DNA of 64,000 bases. Source: UBA10347 sp905182135. GTDB taxonomy: Bacteria > Actinomycetota > Acidimicrobiia > Acidimicrobiales > UBA10347. Of the stretch, positions 1 to 9,081 are shown piece by piece (position 1 is the first letter of the stretch; each line of letters starts with the position of its first letter). Both the position numbers and the translations under genes were made by a program. The stretch spans positions 62,001 to 126,000 of the forward strand of contig CAWUSE010000008.1 in assembly GCA_963925805.1 (NCBI GenBank), given 5' to 3'. The notes beneath the pieces are model-generated. The model was not told where the DNA came from. It worked only from the letters and a program-made list of their open reading frames with translations, and searched no databases.

Positions 1-59
1 AGGGAACCACAACTCCCGTCTCTCGCACGGAACTGCGACAAAGCAAGATCCTCTACAAC

Positions 60-1418
60 TCAGGTCATCGGGCTGATCGCGTTGGCTTCTGGTGGCCCCC
101 AACCCCCACGACTGTATTGCAATACCGGGTCGCCCTTGTCGAGCAGCGTGTCGACGATGCGCCATGACTGTTCGACACCATCTTGGTGAGCAAACAAACG
201 AGCGTCGCCGTCGAGAGCATCCCCAATCAAACGCTCGTACGGATCTGGCCCGGAGCCGCCGAGAGCTTCGCCGTAGTCGACCGACAAGTCAACCGGCGCC
301 GACACCATCTCGTCGCCAGGAGTCTTGGCCTGCATAGTCAAGGTGATGGCATTGTCTGGCTTCATACGGAATCGCAGGATGCTCGATCCAGCCATCTTGT
401 CGGCGCCTCCAAACATCGCAGTTGGTGGTGGACGGAACTCGATGACGGCCTCGGTAATGGTCTCTGCCATCGCCTTACCGGCACGAATTGCGAACGGCAC
501 ACCGCTCCAGCGCCATGAGTCGATGAATAACTCCATGGCTACGAACGTCTCGGTCTGTGAGTTGGGTGCGACCCCCGCCTCGTCTAGGTAACCCAGGTAC
601 TGACCGCGTACAGATCGGGTCGGGTCGCCGGCACGCATGGCGCGTAGCACCTTGACCTTTTCAACACGAAGCGAATCGGCAGCCTCGTCAATCGGTGGCT
701 CCATCGCCAGCAATGCGATCATCTGAAGCAGGTGATTCTGCACTACATCGCGAATTGCACCGACCTCGTCATAGAAGCCACCACGGCCGGCAATGTCGAA
801 TGATTCGGCCATGGTGATCGTGACCCGACTGATGTGATGACGGTTCCAGACACCTTCGAGCATTGCGTTCGCAAAACGGAAAACGAGCAAATTCATGACC
901 GCTTCCTTGCCCAGGAAATGATCGATGCGATAGATCGAGTCTTCGGGGAAGTGGCGATGAAGTATCTCGTTGAGCTCTTTTGCTGAACCAAGGTCGCGCC
1001 CAAACGGCTTCTCAACCACGATGCGGCCCCGATCAAGCCCCGCGCCAGCAAGGCCAGTCGCGACATCGTCGAACAATGCAGGCGGGATCGCTAGGAACGA
1101 CACCGGCACTGGCTCGCTATCACCGACCACCTCGGCGAGTCGTTCGTAGGTCTCGGACCCTGTGTAGTCACCCTGGACATAGGTGATACGGCTCACCAGG
1201 TCCTCGACGTGAGCCGATTCGTGGTGTGCAAGCGCTTCACGGACTCGTGCGCGGATCGTCTTGTCGTTACCTTCGCTGCGAGCTACTCCGATCACACGAG
1301 GCCGGATGCCGTCCACAGTCAGTTCATACAGGGCAGGAAACAGCTTCTTGTAGGCCAAATCACCGGTGATCCCGAATAAAATCAGGGTATTCGAACGGTC
1401 TTTCATTGGCGAATTCAT
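60..1418 (-). CDS. zwf: Glucose-6-phosphate 1-dehydrogenase
   Basis: First enzyme of the oxidative pentose phosphate pathway, oxidising glucose 6-phosphate to 6-phosphogluconolactone with NADP(+). The N-terminus has the nucleotide-binding GITGDLA followed by KKLFPALYEL; EKPFGRDL and the active-site RIDHFLGKE (family DHYLGKE) are intact, so it should be functional. I chose the ATG at 1418 (452 aa), which starts MNSPMKD just before the Rossmann strand and lies 34 bases after the gnd stop; the reading frame is open further upstream, but that would overlap gnd. At 452 aa it is slightly shorter than the usual 460-510. It is cotranscribed downstream of gnd, the next-but-one step of the pathway. Confidence 0.95.
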   Translation of the reverse strand: MNSPMKDRSNTLILFGITGDLAYKKLFPALYELTVDGIRPRVIGVARSEGNDKTIRARVREALAHHESAHVEDLVSRITYVQGDYTGSETYERLAEVVGDSEPVPVSFLAIPPALFDDVATGLAGAGLDRGRIVVEKPFGRDLGSAKELNEILHRHFPEDSIYRIDHFLGKEAVMNLLVFRFANAMLEGVWNRHHISRVTITMAESFDIAGRGGFYDEVGAIRDVVQNHLLQMIALLAMEPPIDEAADSLRVEKVKVLRAMRAGDPTRSVRGQYLGYLDEAGVAPNSQTETFVAMELFIDSWRWSGVPFAIRAGKAMAETITEAVIEFRPPPTAMFGGADKMAGSSILRFRMKPDNAITLTMQAKTPGDEMVSAPVDLSVDYGEALGGSGPDPYERLIGDALDGDARLFAHQDGVEQSWRIVDTLLDKGDPVLQYSRGGWGPPEANAISPMT

Positions 1419-1452
1419 GCTTCTGCCTTCCAACGGCCTTGGTGCACATCGC

Positions 1453-2469
1453 TCATCCTTCGGGAACCTTTTTCTCATGGTGGCCACCAAAGCCAGCCCG
1501 CATTGCCGACAGCACCTTGCTGGCGAACTCATCCTGACTGCGGCTAGCAAATCGGGAGGTCAACGAGGCGTTGATGACCGGGGCCGGAACCGCCAGGTCA
1601 ATCGCTGCTTGTGCGGTCCATCGACCTTCGCCAGAATCGCTCACATGACCACTGTATTCGGCGAGTTCGGGGCTCATAGCGAGCGCCTCGGCCGTCAGGT
1701 CCACGAGCCATGACGAGATCACGCTGCCGCGCCGCCATACCTCGGCGACAGCACCAACGTCGATGTCGTATTCGTAATATTTCCCATCGCGCATCGGGGT
1801 GGTCTCGGCGTCCTCATCGTGCAAGACCCGGCCCAGGTCCGCCTGCTCAAGCACCCCAAGCCCTTCAGCGATGGCCGCCATCATCCCGTACTCGATGCCG
1901 TTGTGCACCATCTTCACAAAATGGCCAGCGCCGCTTGGCCCGCAGTGCAACCAGCCAGCCTCGCCTGGGCGAACCGGGCCATCGTTCGTGCGTTCGGCAG
2001 ACTCGATACCTGGTGAGAGATCTTCGAAGATCGGTGTGAGGTGCTCGATAGCGGCATCGGGCCCGCCGATCATCAGACTGAAGCCGCGTTCGAGGCCATG
2101 CACGCCGCCACTGGTGCCGATGTCGACGACATATACGCCGGTCGGCGCGAGTTCTTCAGCCAGATCAACGTCATCTCGCCAGTTGCTATTGCCACCGTCA
2201 ATCACCATGTCGCCAGGTTCGAGCAGTGCCGCTACCTCGCGCACGACTGAGCCAGCAAACGCCGCCGGGACCATGACCCAGACGGCCCGTGGTGCCACCA
2301 TCTGGTTAACGAGTTCTTCGAGCGAGCCAGCCCCGATGGCACCAGCTTCGACGATGCCTGCAACCGCGTCGACATTTCGGTCATAGCCGAAACACTCGTG
2401 GCCCGCCCGCTGCAATCTCTGCACCAGGCCGTTGCCCATGCGTCCCAATCCGACCATTCCAAGTTGCAT
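1453..2469 (-). CDS. gnd: 6-phosphogluconate dehydrogenase, short form
   Basis: Decarboxylates 6-phosphogluconate to ribulose 5-phosphate, making NAD(P)H. The protein (338 aa) begins MQLGMVGLGRMG, a Rossmann GxGxxG motif, and has the substrate-binding DIGTSGGVHGLERG and KMVHNGIEYGMM signatures. The length fits the short (YqeC/GndA-like) class of about 300-340 aa rather than the 470-aa E. coli type. It lies directly upstream of zwf on the same strand, so the pair probably forms one operon supplying NADPH. Confidence 0.93.
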   Translation of the reverse strand: MQLGMVGLGRMGNGLVQRLQRAGHECFGYDRNVDAVAGIVEAGAIGAGSLEELVNQMVAPRAVWVMVPAAFAGSVVREVAALLEPGDMVIDGGNSNWRDDVDLAEELAPTGVYVVDIGTSGGVHGLERGFSLMIGGPDAAIEHLTPIFEDLSPGIESAERTNDGPVRPGEAGWLHCGPSGAGHFVKMVHNGIEYGMMAAIAEGLGVLEQADLGRVLHDEDAETTPMRDGKYYEYDIDVGAVAEVWRRGSVISSWLVDLTAEALAMSPELAEYSGHVSDSGEGRWTAQAAIDLAVPAPVINASLTSRFASRSQDEFASKVLSAMRAGFGGHHEKKVPEG

Positions 2470-2599
2470 GGTCCGAGGCTAGAAGGATCGGCAGCTGGGC
2501 GCGTCCAGAAGTCCCAAAGCCGACGTTTCTGTTCCTGGCGCGGATTCCCCTCGAGGAGCGCACACCAAGAGCACCCGGCCAGAGCGCTACCTTCCGACT

Positions 2600-3255
2600 G
2601 TGCCATTTGAGGCCCTCAATCAACGAGCGGTTACATCAGTCGCCACACAGTCCTTCGTGAACGGCGCGGCCTTCGCCTCGTTCATCCCTCGCCTCCCCGA
2701 GATCCGAGGCAGCATCGATGTCTCGACCGGAGTTCTCGGCGCTCTGATGCCCACGTCGAGGAGAAGACGGTCTCGGCCGACGGTAACTCCCTGACGAACC
2801 GACTGTCATTGATCTTGCTCACCGCTAGTGGCGCGTTCGCAATTTCAGCCGAACTGGTATCGAACGACTGGGCGACGTTCCGGCTGGCTGGCGACCTTGG
2901 CATGTCTGTTGGCTTCCCTGGAATCGGATTCGTCGAGTTCGCCTCGGCTATCACGATCGATCGATTCAGTGGTGACATGCTCCAGCTGCGATTCAGTCGC
3001 GAATGACTGGCCTACGGGTCGGTCATCGCTACCACCGTTGGCCTAGCCGCATTAACTGCTGGCGCTCGCTTCAGCGGGTTACTTCTTCCAGCCGCGATTG
3101 GAGATTTAGCACCACTTCTCTGTTAATTAGACACCACTTCTCTGTTAATTAGAACAGCCACTGGGATCATCGCGATCCCTAGTGCGCTCGTGTTTGGGGC
3201 GCTTACTTTCTGTTCGTTGGACCGAGGAAACGCCTGGCTAAAGCAGGCAAACTGA
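2600..3255 (+). pseudogene. Decayed MFS transporter (YbjJ-like) relic
   Basis: Three consecutive stretches in different frames read like one multi-pass transporter. A GTG-started piece at 2600 gives SFVNGAAFASFIPRLPEIR, which resembles the first helix and loop of YbjJ-type MFS proteins. A second piece near 2809-3003 contains VSNDWATFRLAGDLG and IGFVEFASAITIDRFSGD, like the corresponding middle region. A third piece (about 3022-3120) and a hydrophobic tail ending at 3255 follow. Much of the family length is missing and several stops interrupt it. A 22-base tandem duplication sits in the third part. The relic runs up to ctaA. Confidence 0.6.
3110..3153. repeat. 22-base perfect tandem duplication
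   Basis: Two exact head-to-tail copies of a 22-base unit starting CACCACTTCTCTG lie at 3110-3131 and 3132-3153, inside the MFS relic. The unit length is not a multiple of three and contains TAA. It looks like a local slippage duplication in a gene no longer under selection. Confidence 0.9.
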
Positions 3256-3259
3256 GGGC

Positions 3260-4174
3260 GTGACTCCCGCCCGCTATCGACAGGTCACGGGAATGGCACT
3301 TATGGCGCTGGCGGTCATTGTGGTCACCGGTACGGCCGTGCGACTGACCGAATCGGGTCTCGGTTGCAGCGATTGGCCCACGTGTGAGAAGGATCAACTG
3401 ATAGCCGACTTCTCGCTGCATCCGATGATCGAGTTCATCAACCGTGTCTTCACCGGGTTTGTGGCGGTTGCCGTGGTAATTGCCGTACTCGGATCGTTGT
3501 TTCGCAAACCCCGAAGAGCCGACTTGACCTGGCTTTCGCTGGGCTTGGTTGCCGGAGTAATCGGCCAGATCTTCCTGGGCGCGTTTGTGGTCAAGTCACA
3601 CCTGAACCCGTGGCTGGTCCTGAATCACTTCCTGCTCTCGATGGTGCTCGTGGCCAACGCAACTGTTCTGCACGCCCGCGCCGGATATGACCCTGTGCCA
3701 CCACCCAGTACCCGGCGACACTACCGATGGCCAATCACTGGCCTGACAATTGCAACGATCATTGCCGGCACATTCGTGACCGGATCCGGCCCCCATACCG
3801 GAAGCTACGACGGTGACAATATCGACCGGTTGCCGTTCGACGTACCCGACATCGCTCGGGTACATGGCGGCATCGTCATCGCTCTCGTCCTGGTCGTGAT
3901 CACCACTATTTGGCACCTAAATAGGACCGGCGCACCGCGCGCAGAACAATGGCGCGGTCGACTCGTACTGGCGTCGCTGATCATGCAAGCCGGGATCGGA
4001 TACACCCAGTACTTCACCGGCGTACCAGTACTGCTGGTCGGTTTCCATATTCTCGGAGCGACAGTGACTTGGATCGCCGTCCTGTGGTTCCACCTGGATC
4101 TGTCACCCGAACCCGATGAACTTGGTGACAAACGTGGCATGTTGGCCGACGAACCTTCCATACTGGTGCTATGA
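3260..4174 (+). CDS. ctaA: Heme A synthase, COX15/CtaA family
   Basis: Converts heme O to heme A for cytochrome c oxidase; integral membrane protein. The 304-aa product has about eight hydrophobic segments with the family signatures RLTESGLGCSDWPTC in the first loop, EFINR, LNHFLLSM, TGSGPHTGS, RVHGG and GFHILGA, so the heme-ligand histidines are present. The GTG at 3260 gives the conserved YR ahead of helix 1; an ATG at 3293 is the alternative. A GAGGG sits unusually close to the GTG. Its stop overlaps the clpS start by four bases (ATGA), indicating translational coupling. Confidence 0.92.
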   Translation: MTPARYRQVTGMALMALAVIVVTGTAVRLTESGLGCSDWPTCEKDQLIADFSLHPMIEFINRVFTGFVAVAVVIAVLGSLFRKPRRADLTWLSLGLVAGVIGQIFLGAFVVKSHLNPWLVLNHFLLSMVLVANATVLHARAGYDPVPPPSTRRHYRWPITGLTIATIIAGTFVTGSGPHTGSYDGDNIDRLPFDVPDIARVHGGIVIALVLVVITTIWHLNRTGAPRAEQWRGRLVLASLIMQAGIGYTQYFTGVPVLLVGFHILGATVTWIAVLWFHLDLSPEPDELGDKRGMLADEPSILVL

Positions 4175-4464
4175 CAGCGCCGGTCACCACCCCGACTGAA
4201 AAGGTCGACGCCGATATGGCTATCGATCCTGACCGGCCGTGGATTGTTCTCGTGTGGAATGACCCCATCAATCTGATGAGCTACGTCACCCACGTGCTGC
4301 AAAAGCTCTTTGGTTACGACCAGGAGAAGGCGACCAAACTCATGATGGACGTTCACGAAAAGGGTCGTGCAGTCGTCTCGAATGGCCCGCGCGAGAAGTG
4401 CGAACTCGACGTGTTCCGACTGCACGAGCACGGCCTATGGGCCACGCTCAGCCAAGACGACTGA
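4171..4464 (+). CDS. clpS: ATP-dependent Clp protease adaptor ClpS
   Basis: Delivers N-degron substrates to ClpAP/ClpCP. The 97-aa protein has the ClpS core: WIVLVWNDPINLMSYV, the VLQKLFGYDQEKATKLMMDVHEKG helix region and a C-terminal strand. The Asn-Asp of WND is part of the residues that contact the N-terminal residue of the substrate. The start overlaps the ctaA stop; M16 (MAIDPDRPW) is a possible later start. DUF2017 follows after 21 bases, the usual actinobacterial arrangement. Confidence 0.93.
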   Translation: MTAPVTTPTEKVDADMAIDPDRPWIVLVWNDPINLMSYVTHVLQKLFGYDQEKATKLMMDVHEKGRAVVSNGPREKCELDVFRLHEHGLWATLSQDD

Positions 4465-4485
4465 CATCAACAAGAATCGATACCA

Positions 4486-4950
4486 GTGGCTCTCTCCTTT
4501 CGCCGTAACGGCGACGGCTCGTTCGGCGTCACGCTGCCGATGCACGACCGTTCTCTGCTCGAAGCACTCGTGCCGCAGATGCGCGAACTGATCGAGCACC
4601 ACGACCCAGACACGTGGCGACTCTTCCCGAACCCCTATCCGAAACATGAGAAGGCTGCCGACGAATACGCCGAACTAATCGGCGACGATCTCAAGGACGG
4701 CCATCTGGCGGCACTTGACACCGTGATCGAGACACTCGACTCGAAGCGACTCGACGAAGACCAGATGGTGTCCTGGATGCACGCCATCAACCATCTGCGA
4801 ATATTCATGGGCACCCGACTTGGGGTGACCGAAGAGAGCGACTTCGACGACTTCGACACCGACGAAGGCTTGGCCCTGTTCGAAATGTACAGCTACTTAG
4901 GTCATGTACTCGAGCTCATAGTGCGAGCGGTTTCAGGTAATGAGTACTGA
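4486..4950 (+). CDS. DUF2017 family protein
   Basis: A 154-aa acidic, mostly helical protein of the actinobacterial DUF2017 family, which typically follows clpS. The pattern visible is an N-terminal MALSFRRNGDG strand, LVPQMRELIEHHDPDTWRLFPNPYP in the middle and SWMHAINHLRIFMGTRLGV near the C-terminus, all typical of the family. Function is unknown; its position suggests a link with ClpS-dependent proteolysis (inference). It starts with GTG and overlaps the next gene by 11 bases. Confidence 0.85.
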   Translation: MALSFRRNGDGSFGVTLPMHDRSLLEALVPQMRELIEHHDPDTWRLFPNPYPKHEKAADEYAELIGDDLKDGHLAALDTVIETLDSKRLDEDQMVSWMHAINHLRIFMGTRLGVTEESDFDDFDTDEGLALFEMYSYLGHVLELIVRAVSGNEY

Positions 4951-5722
4951 ACGCCGCCCCGCCGCAGACCTCTTGCTTTTTGCACAGGAACTTGTCACTG
5001 CAGCGGGCGAATTAACCCAGACTTACTTCCGTTCGGCCGACCTAGAAATCATCGCCAAAGAGGACGGTTCACCGGTAACCGCAGCCGACCAGGGAGCGGA
5101 ACGCCTGATCCGCGACGCCATTGCGGCAGAGTTCCCTGACGACGCCATCTTGGGCGAAGAATACGGTGCGACCGAGGCTGCCTCGGGACGCCAGTGGGTT
5201 ATCGATCCAATCGACGGCACCAAGGCGTTCACCGCCGGTGTCCCATTGTATTCGAACCTGCTCGCGGTGATCGACGACGGCGTTCCTGTGCTCGGTGTGC
5301 TGAATCTGCCGGCAATTGGCGAGATGCTCTCCGCAGTTGTTGGCCATGGCGCCACCTGCAATGGCGAGACGATCCGAGTGAACAACAAGCAGTCACTGCA
5401 GGGCTCCTACGTTATGACCAGCAGCGTACGATATTGGCCCGAGCCATTCCTGCAGCGGGTGCTCGATCAGGACATCATTCTGCGCACCTGGGGCGACGCT
5501 TATGGCTACGCCATGGTGGCAACCGGCCGAGCCGACGCCATGATCGACCCCCGGGCCAACCTCTGGGACGTTGCGCCGATCGGCGTGATCCTGTCCGAGG
5601 CCGGCGGGACTTTCACCGACCTACAGGGCAACGCCCAGGTCACTGCCGGCAACGGTATTGGAACCAACGGGGTGCTACACGACGCGTTCCGTAGCACCTT
5701 TCCCGCCGAAGGCTGGCGCTAG
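4940..5722 (+). CDS. hisN: Inositol monophosphatase family, probable histidinol-phosphatase
   Basis: Mg-dependent phosphatase of the inositol-monophosphatase superfamily, 260 aa. Metal-binding motifs are complete: GEEYG near residue 73, WVIDPIDGTKAF near 87-98 and WDVAPIGVILSEAGG near the C-terminus. The spacing and TKAF wording fit actinobacterial HisN-type enzymes (last phosphatase of histidine synthesis), but inositol-1-phosphatase or a PAP phosphatase cannot be excluded, since no his genes are nearby. It overlaps the DUF2017 gene and ends the ctaA-clpS run. Confidence 0.8.
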   Translation: MSTERRPAADLLLFAQELVTAAGELTQTYFRSADLEIIAKEDGSPVTAADQGAERLIRDAIAAEFPDDAILGEEYGATEAASGRQWVIDPIDGTKAFTAGVPLYSNLLAVIDDGVPVLGVLNLPAIGEMLSAVVGHGATCNGETIRVNNKQSLQGSYVMTSSVRYWPEPFLQRVLDQDIILRTWGDAYGYAMVATGRADAMIDPRANLWDVAPIGVILSEAGGTFTDLQGNAQVTAGNGIGTNGVLHDAFRSTFPAEGWR

Positions 5723-5902
5723 AGCCAGTCACCAGGCCGTTGGGGTCTGACCACACAGTTCCGCTGCTGACTCTGCGCTGTGCCGCCAAAGCTCGATATT
5801 CAGAGCGCTCGCCACAAGCCTGATCCGCTATGGGCGGGTCGCGTGCGCGACGATGGGGCGGTGATTGAAGGAATTGACAAGTTCGTAAGTGGCCCCACAT
5901 TC

Positions 5903-6511
5903 ATGACGAGTTGGGTTGAGCTAGCAGCCGAACTCGGACTCGACGCTGGACCCGCAAACGACATCGGATTTGACTTGGCGGCGTGTCACACTGAACCGCA
6001 CCGGCGCTACCACACAATGGAGCACATCACGGCCGTGCTCCGCCATCTCGACAATCTGCACGCAGCCACGCCGACTGCCAAGCTTGCCGCCTTCTTCCAC
6101 GATGCGGTGTATGACCCGAAACGAACAGACAACGAAGCACAGAGTGCCGAGCTCGCACGCGAAGTCTTGGGAGCAGTCGAGCGTCCCGAGGCCGACGACG
6201 TAGCCGCCATAGTGCTAGCCACGGCGAAACATGAGCTTCCTGCCGATGCCCCACGCGAGACAGCGGCGTTCCTCGACGCCGATCTTGCGATCCTGGCGGC
6301 GCAAGCCGACGTGTACGACCTGTATACGCAGAACGTGCGTGCCGAATATAGCCACATCTCGAACGCCGACTTCTGTTCTGGGCGCGCTGCGATACTCAAA
6401 GGTTTCTTGCTGCGAGACCGCCTCTATTTCACCACCGCTGGCCAGGCCCACTTCGAAGCCCCCGCCCGCGCCAACCTCCGACGCGAAATCGCAAAGCTGA
6501 CATCTCTCTGA
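5903..6511 (+). CDS. HD-superfamily metal-dependent phosphohydrolase, predicted
   Basis: A 202-aa protein of the predicted HD-superfamily hydrolase group. It shows RRYHTMEHI (first His region), AAFFHDAVYD (the HD pair) and AAFLDADLAILA (distal Asp), the usual metal-ligand arrangement. I use the ATG at 5903 (MTSWVELAAELGL), where similarity to the family begins; a GTG at 5780 would add 41 residues of low-complexity N-terminus. Substrate unknown. Confidence 0.8.
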   Translation: MTSWVELAAELGLDAGPANDIGFDLAACHTEPHRRYHTMEHITAVLRHLDNLHAATPTAKLAAFFHDAVYDPKRTDNEAQSAELAREVLGAVERPEADDVAAIVLATAKHELPADAPRETAAFLDADLAILAAQADVYDLYTQNVRAEYSHISNADFCSGRAAILKGFLLRDRLYFTTAGQAHFEAPARANLRREIAKLTSL

Positions 6512-6611
6512 CCGTCAAAGCGCACCTCTCGCTCACTACCTGACCACCACCCAGCTGCCCGCGCTGAGTACGATCAGATCACCACCACTATCCGCGCAGA
6601 TAGGACACACC

Positions 6612-8090
6612 ATGAGGGTTGAACAACACGCAACAGTCGACCATGCGTTGCCACCTGGCGATAGTCACCCCTACCGCACCGGTGTATGGCAACCCCAGGT
6701 CAATCAATATGACGCGTTCTATGAGCCCGGCGACGTCGACATCGTTGGTGAGATCCCAACGGACCTCGAAGGCGTGTACCTGCGCAATACCGAGACCGCA
6801 TTGTTCGAGCCCATCAAGCGTTACCACCCCTTCGACGGTGACGCCCTGATGCACTCCATCTCGTTCGAAGGCGGCAGTGCCCGGTACTCGAACCGATTCA
6901 TCGAGACCGATGGCTTCCTCGCGGAACAGCAAGCCAAACAGAGCCTGTGGGCCGGTATTACCGAACACCCCTCGAACGCGGTTGCAGATCATGGCTGGGG
7001 GGCACGCACCATGATGAAGGACAACGCCAGCACCGACGTTGTCGTGCACGGCGGGAAGGCGTTCGCCAGCTTCTACCAATGCGGCGAACTGTACTCATTT
7101 GACCCTCGCACCCTTGAGCCACAGGGCAAGGCAACCTGGGATGGCCACTTCCCAACCGAGGGTGTGTCGGCGCATTGCAAGGTGGATGAGCACACGGGCG
7201 AGTTGCTGTTCTTCAACTATCACCAGAATGCCCCGTACATGCATTACGGGGTGGTCGACCGCACTGGAACTGTCACTAATTACGCCGAAATTCCCCTGCC
7301 CGGACCGCGACTCCCGCACGATCTTGCCTTCACTGAGAACTACACGATCCTAAACGACCTGCCTCTCGGATGGGACGAGCAAGCCCTTGCCGACGGCTGG
7401 TTCTCAAACAAGTTCTGGCGAGATCTGCCGAGCCGGTTCGCGGTGATTCCTCGCCACGGAAGCACCGCCGACATTCAGTGGTTCGAGGCTGACCCGACGT
7501 TCGTTCTGCACTGGGCAAACGCGTACGAAGACGGCGACGAGATCGTGTTGGACGGCTATTTCCAGCACAACCCAACGGCCAGCGGCGTCGAGCGTTTCAC
7601 CGGCGACCTCAAAGGATTCGAAACGCTCGACATGAACGTGCTCCAGGCTCGCGCCCACCGCTGGCGCTTTAACCTAGTCACGGGTGCAACTTCCGAAGAG
7701 TCGCTGAGCGACCGCTGCGCCGAGTTCCCCATGATCAATGGGCGCCACGCTGGTCGGCATCATCGCTATATCTATGAGGCCCGCTGCACTCACGGTCTCT
7801 TTGCCTTCGACGCGTTGATCAAACACGACGTCGATGCTGGAACCGAGACCCTCATCGAGTTCGACGACGGCGTTTTTGTCAGCGAAACGGTCATGGCGCC
7901 ACGGACCGGGTCGACCGCCGAAGACGACGGCTACTTGGTGACCTTCACCAGCAATATGAACACCAACGAATCACATTGCGTGATCTTGGACGCAGCCGAC
8001 CCGGCCTCCGAGCCTGTCGCCCAAATCCGCCTACCGGAGCGAATCAGCAGTGGCACCCATTCGACCTGGGCCCCACTTACCGACCTGTAG
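6612..8090 (+). CDS. Carotenoid oxygenase family protein
   Basis: Non-heme iron dioxygenase of the carotenoid cleavage/RPE65 family, 492 aa, the normal length. Four iron-ligand histidines are visible in their usual contexts: SAHCKVDEHTGEL, LPHDLAFTENY, LHWANAYEDGDEIVLDGY, and GTHSTWAP at the C-terminus (His 483). The N-terminal GVYLRNTET and HPFDGDALMH match the family (GxyxRnGPN, HxFDGDGM). The substrate may be a carotenoid, apocarotenoid or stilbene-like aromatic; no carotenoid synthesis genes are near. It stands alone between an HD protein and a convergent DegV gene. Confidence 0.9.
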   Translation: MRVEQHATVDHALPPGDSHPYRTGVWQPQVNQYDAFYEPGDVDIVGEIPTDLEGVYLRNTETALFEPIKRYHPFDGDALMHSISFEGGSARYSNRFIETDGFLAEQQAKQSLWAGITEHPSNAVADHGWGARTMMKDNASTDVVVHGGKAFASFYQCGELYSFDPRTLEPQGKATWDGHFPTEGVSAHCKVDEHTGELLFFNYHQNAPYMHYGVVDRTGTVTNYAEIPLPGPRLPHDLAFTENYTILNDLPLGWDEQALADGWFSNKFWRDLPSRFAVIPRHGSTADIQWFEADPTFVLHWANAYEDGDEIVLDGYFQHNPTASGVERFTGDLKGFETLDMNVLQARAHRWRFNLVTGATSEESLSDRCAEFPMINGRHAGRHHRYIYEARCTHGLFAFDALIKHDVDAGTETLIEFDDGVFVSETVMAPRTGSTAEDDGYLVTFTSNMNTNESHCVILDAADPASEPVAQIRLPERISSGTHSTWAPLTDL

Positions 8091-8120
8091 CTTCAGGCCG
8101 TAATTGCTTGTCAGTCCCGG

Positions 8121-8954
8121 TTACCCCGGGTACCAGAAACCGCCGGCGGTGCCGAGACCTGTAAACGCGCCAACGCTTGGCCCTATGCGATATCGCACGA
8201 TCTCAACAACATCGGAACGATCGACGAGCTGTGCTTCAAGCCCTTCGTAGTACTGCATGGCAGACTCGTCAGCGATGCCGAGAGCGACGCGAATCGGAGC
8301 CCCGTCAAGATGCATCGTCTCGGCCAGGAGTCGAGTGATTTCGGTGACATCAGTGCTAGCGCCGACCGACACGAAGCTGCCGTCAGGCCCCCCACGAAAA
8401 ACGTCAATACCCGTAGCCGAAGCGTCGAAGTCCATTCGTCCGCTGGCCTTCAATAGTTCGGCGGCACCCAGTGCCGTCACACTGTACAAATTATCTGCAA
8501 GGCCTTCGGCCTCAGCGATTGCCTTGTCGACCGAGCCGCCTTCTTCGAGTACCTGTGCAGCTCGCCAAACACAGCAGCTGACGCCGAACGAAAGCGTTCG
8601 GCTATCAACCAAGCGAATATCCGCGTCGACCATGCCTGCTGCGATCCGAGCACTGTTCAGCGTCCCGGACAATGACTCGCCGACATGGACAGAAATAATT
8701 TGATCATGTCCTGCGTCGATGCATGCTTCATATATCTCCACGAACGCGCCTGGGCTTGGCTGGCTGGTCGTAACTTCTGGGGTTCCATGGGCAAATAGGT
8801 CATAAAAGCCGTCAGCGTCGAGATCAACACCTTCGCGGTAGTTGATGCCGTTGACCATGATGGGAATGGGAACGACCCGAATGCCGTAGCGAACCCGCAA
8901 CGATTCAGGAAGCTGTGAGTTCGAGTCAGTGACCAGTGCGGGGGGCATTAACAA
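8121..8954 (-). CDS. DegV family fatty-acid-binding protein
   Basis: A 277-aa DegV-family protein. Family members bind a fatty acid and, in Firmicutes, act as FakB partners of fatty acid kinase. Visible signatures are ALVTDSNSQLPESL at the N-terminus, VTTSQPSPGAFVEIYE, SVHVGESLSGTLNSA (lipid head-group contacts) and IRLVDSRTLSFG. Its neighbour downstream on the same strand is not a kinase; plsY is upstream of it in coordinates of 9.1-9.7 kb, which would be a plausible metabolic link. No fakA-like gene is in the window. Confidence 0.88.
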   Translation of the reverse strand: MLMPPALVTDSNSQLPESLRVRYGIRVVPIPIMVNGINYREGVDLDADGFYDLFAHGTPEVTTSQPSPGAFVEIYEACIDAGHDQIISVHVGESLSGTLNSARIAAGMVDADIRLVDSRTLSFGVSCCVWRAAQVLEEGGSVDKAIAEAEGLADNLYSVTALGAAELLKASGRMDFDASATGIDVFRGGPDGSFVSVGASTDVTEITRLLAETMHLDGAPIRVALGIADESAMQYYEGLEAQLVDRSDVVEIVRYRIGPSVGAFTGLGTAGGFWYPG

Positions 8955-9030
8955 GGAACGGACTCACCATCGTTGAATATTCCGCGACACCTAAAAGAAA
9001 GCTTTAGCGCTCCGGATCGATTGGGTCTTG

Positions 9031-9081
9031 CTCAAGAGGCCTTACTCAAGAGGACTTACTCAAGAGGCCTTACTCAAAAGG
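9031..9081. repeat. 14-base tandem repeats at the plsY 3' end
   Basis: Three full units of 14 bases (CTCAAGAGGCCTTA with one variant copy) run from 9031 to 9072 and a fourth degenerate copy begins at 9073. They start just downstream of plsY and run into its last codons, so the C-terminal residues PPFE and the stop codon are formed by the repeat. Probably a slippage array. Confidence 0.85.

Noticed and set aside
1799..2386. 195-aa plus-strand open frame
   Set aside because: Shadow of gnd with low-complexity Ser/Thr/Pro composition.
3110..3153. Possible CRISPR repeat
   Set aside because: Only two adjacent copies with no spacers and no cas genes; a simple tandem duplication. The same holds for the 14-base, 16-base and 20-base repeats at 9031, 21276 and 10764.
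3805..4431. 208-aa minus-strand open frame
   Set aside because: Antisense to ctaA and clpS, which are motif-supported; the antisense sequence has no family signature.
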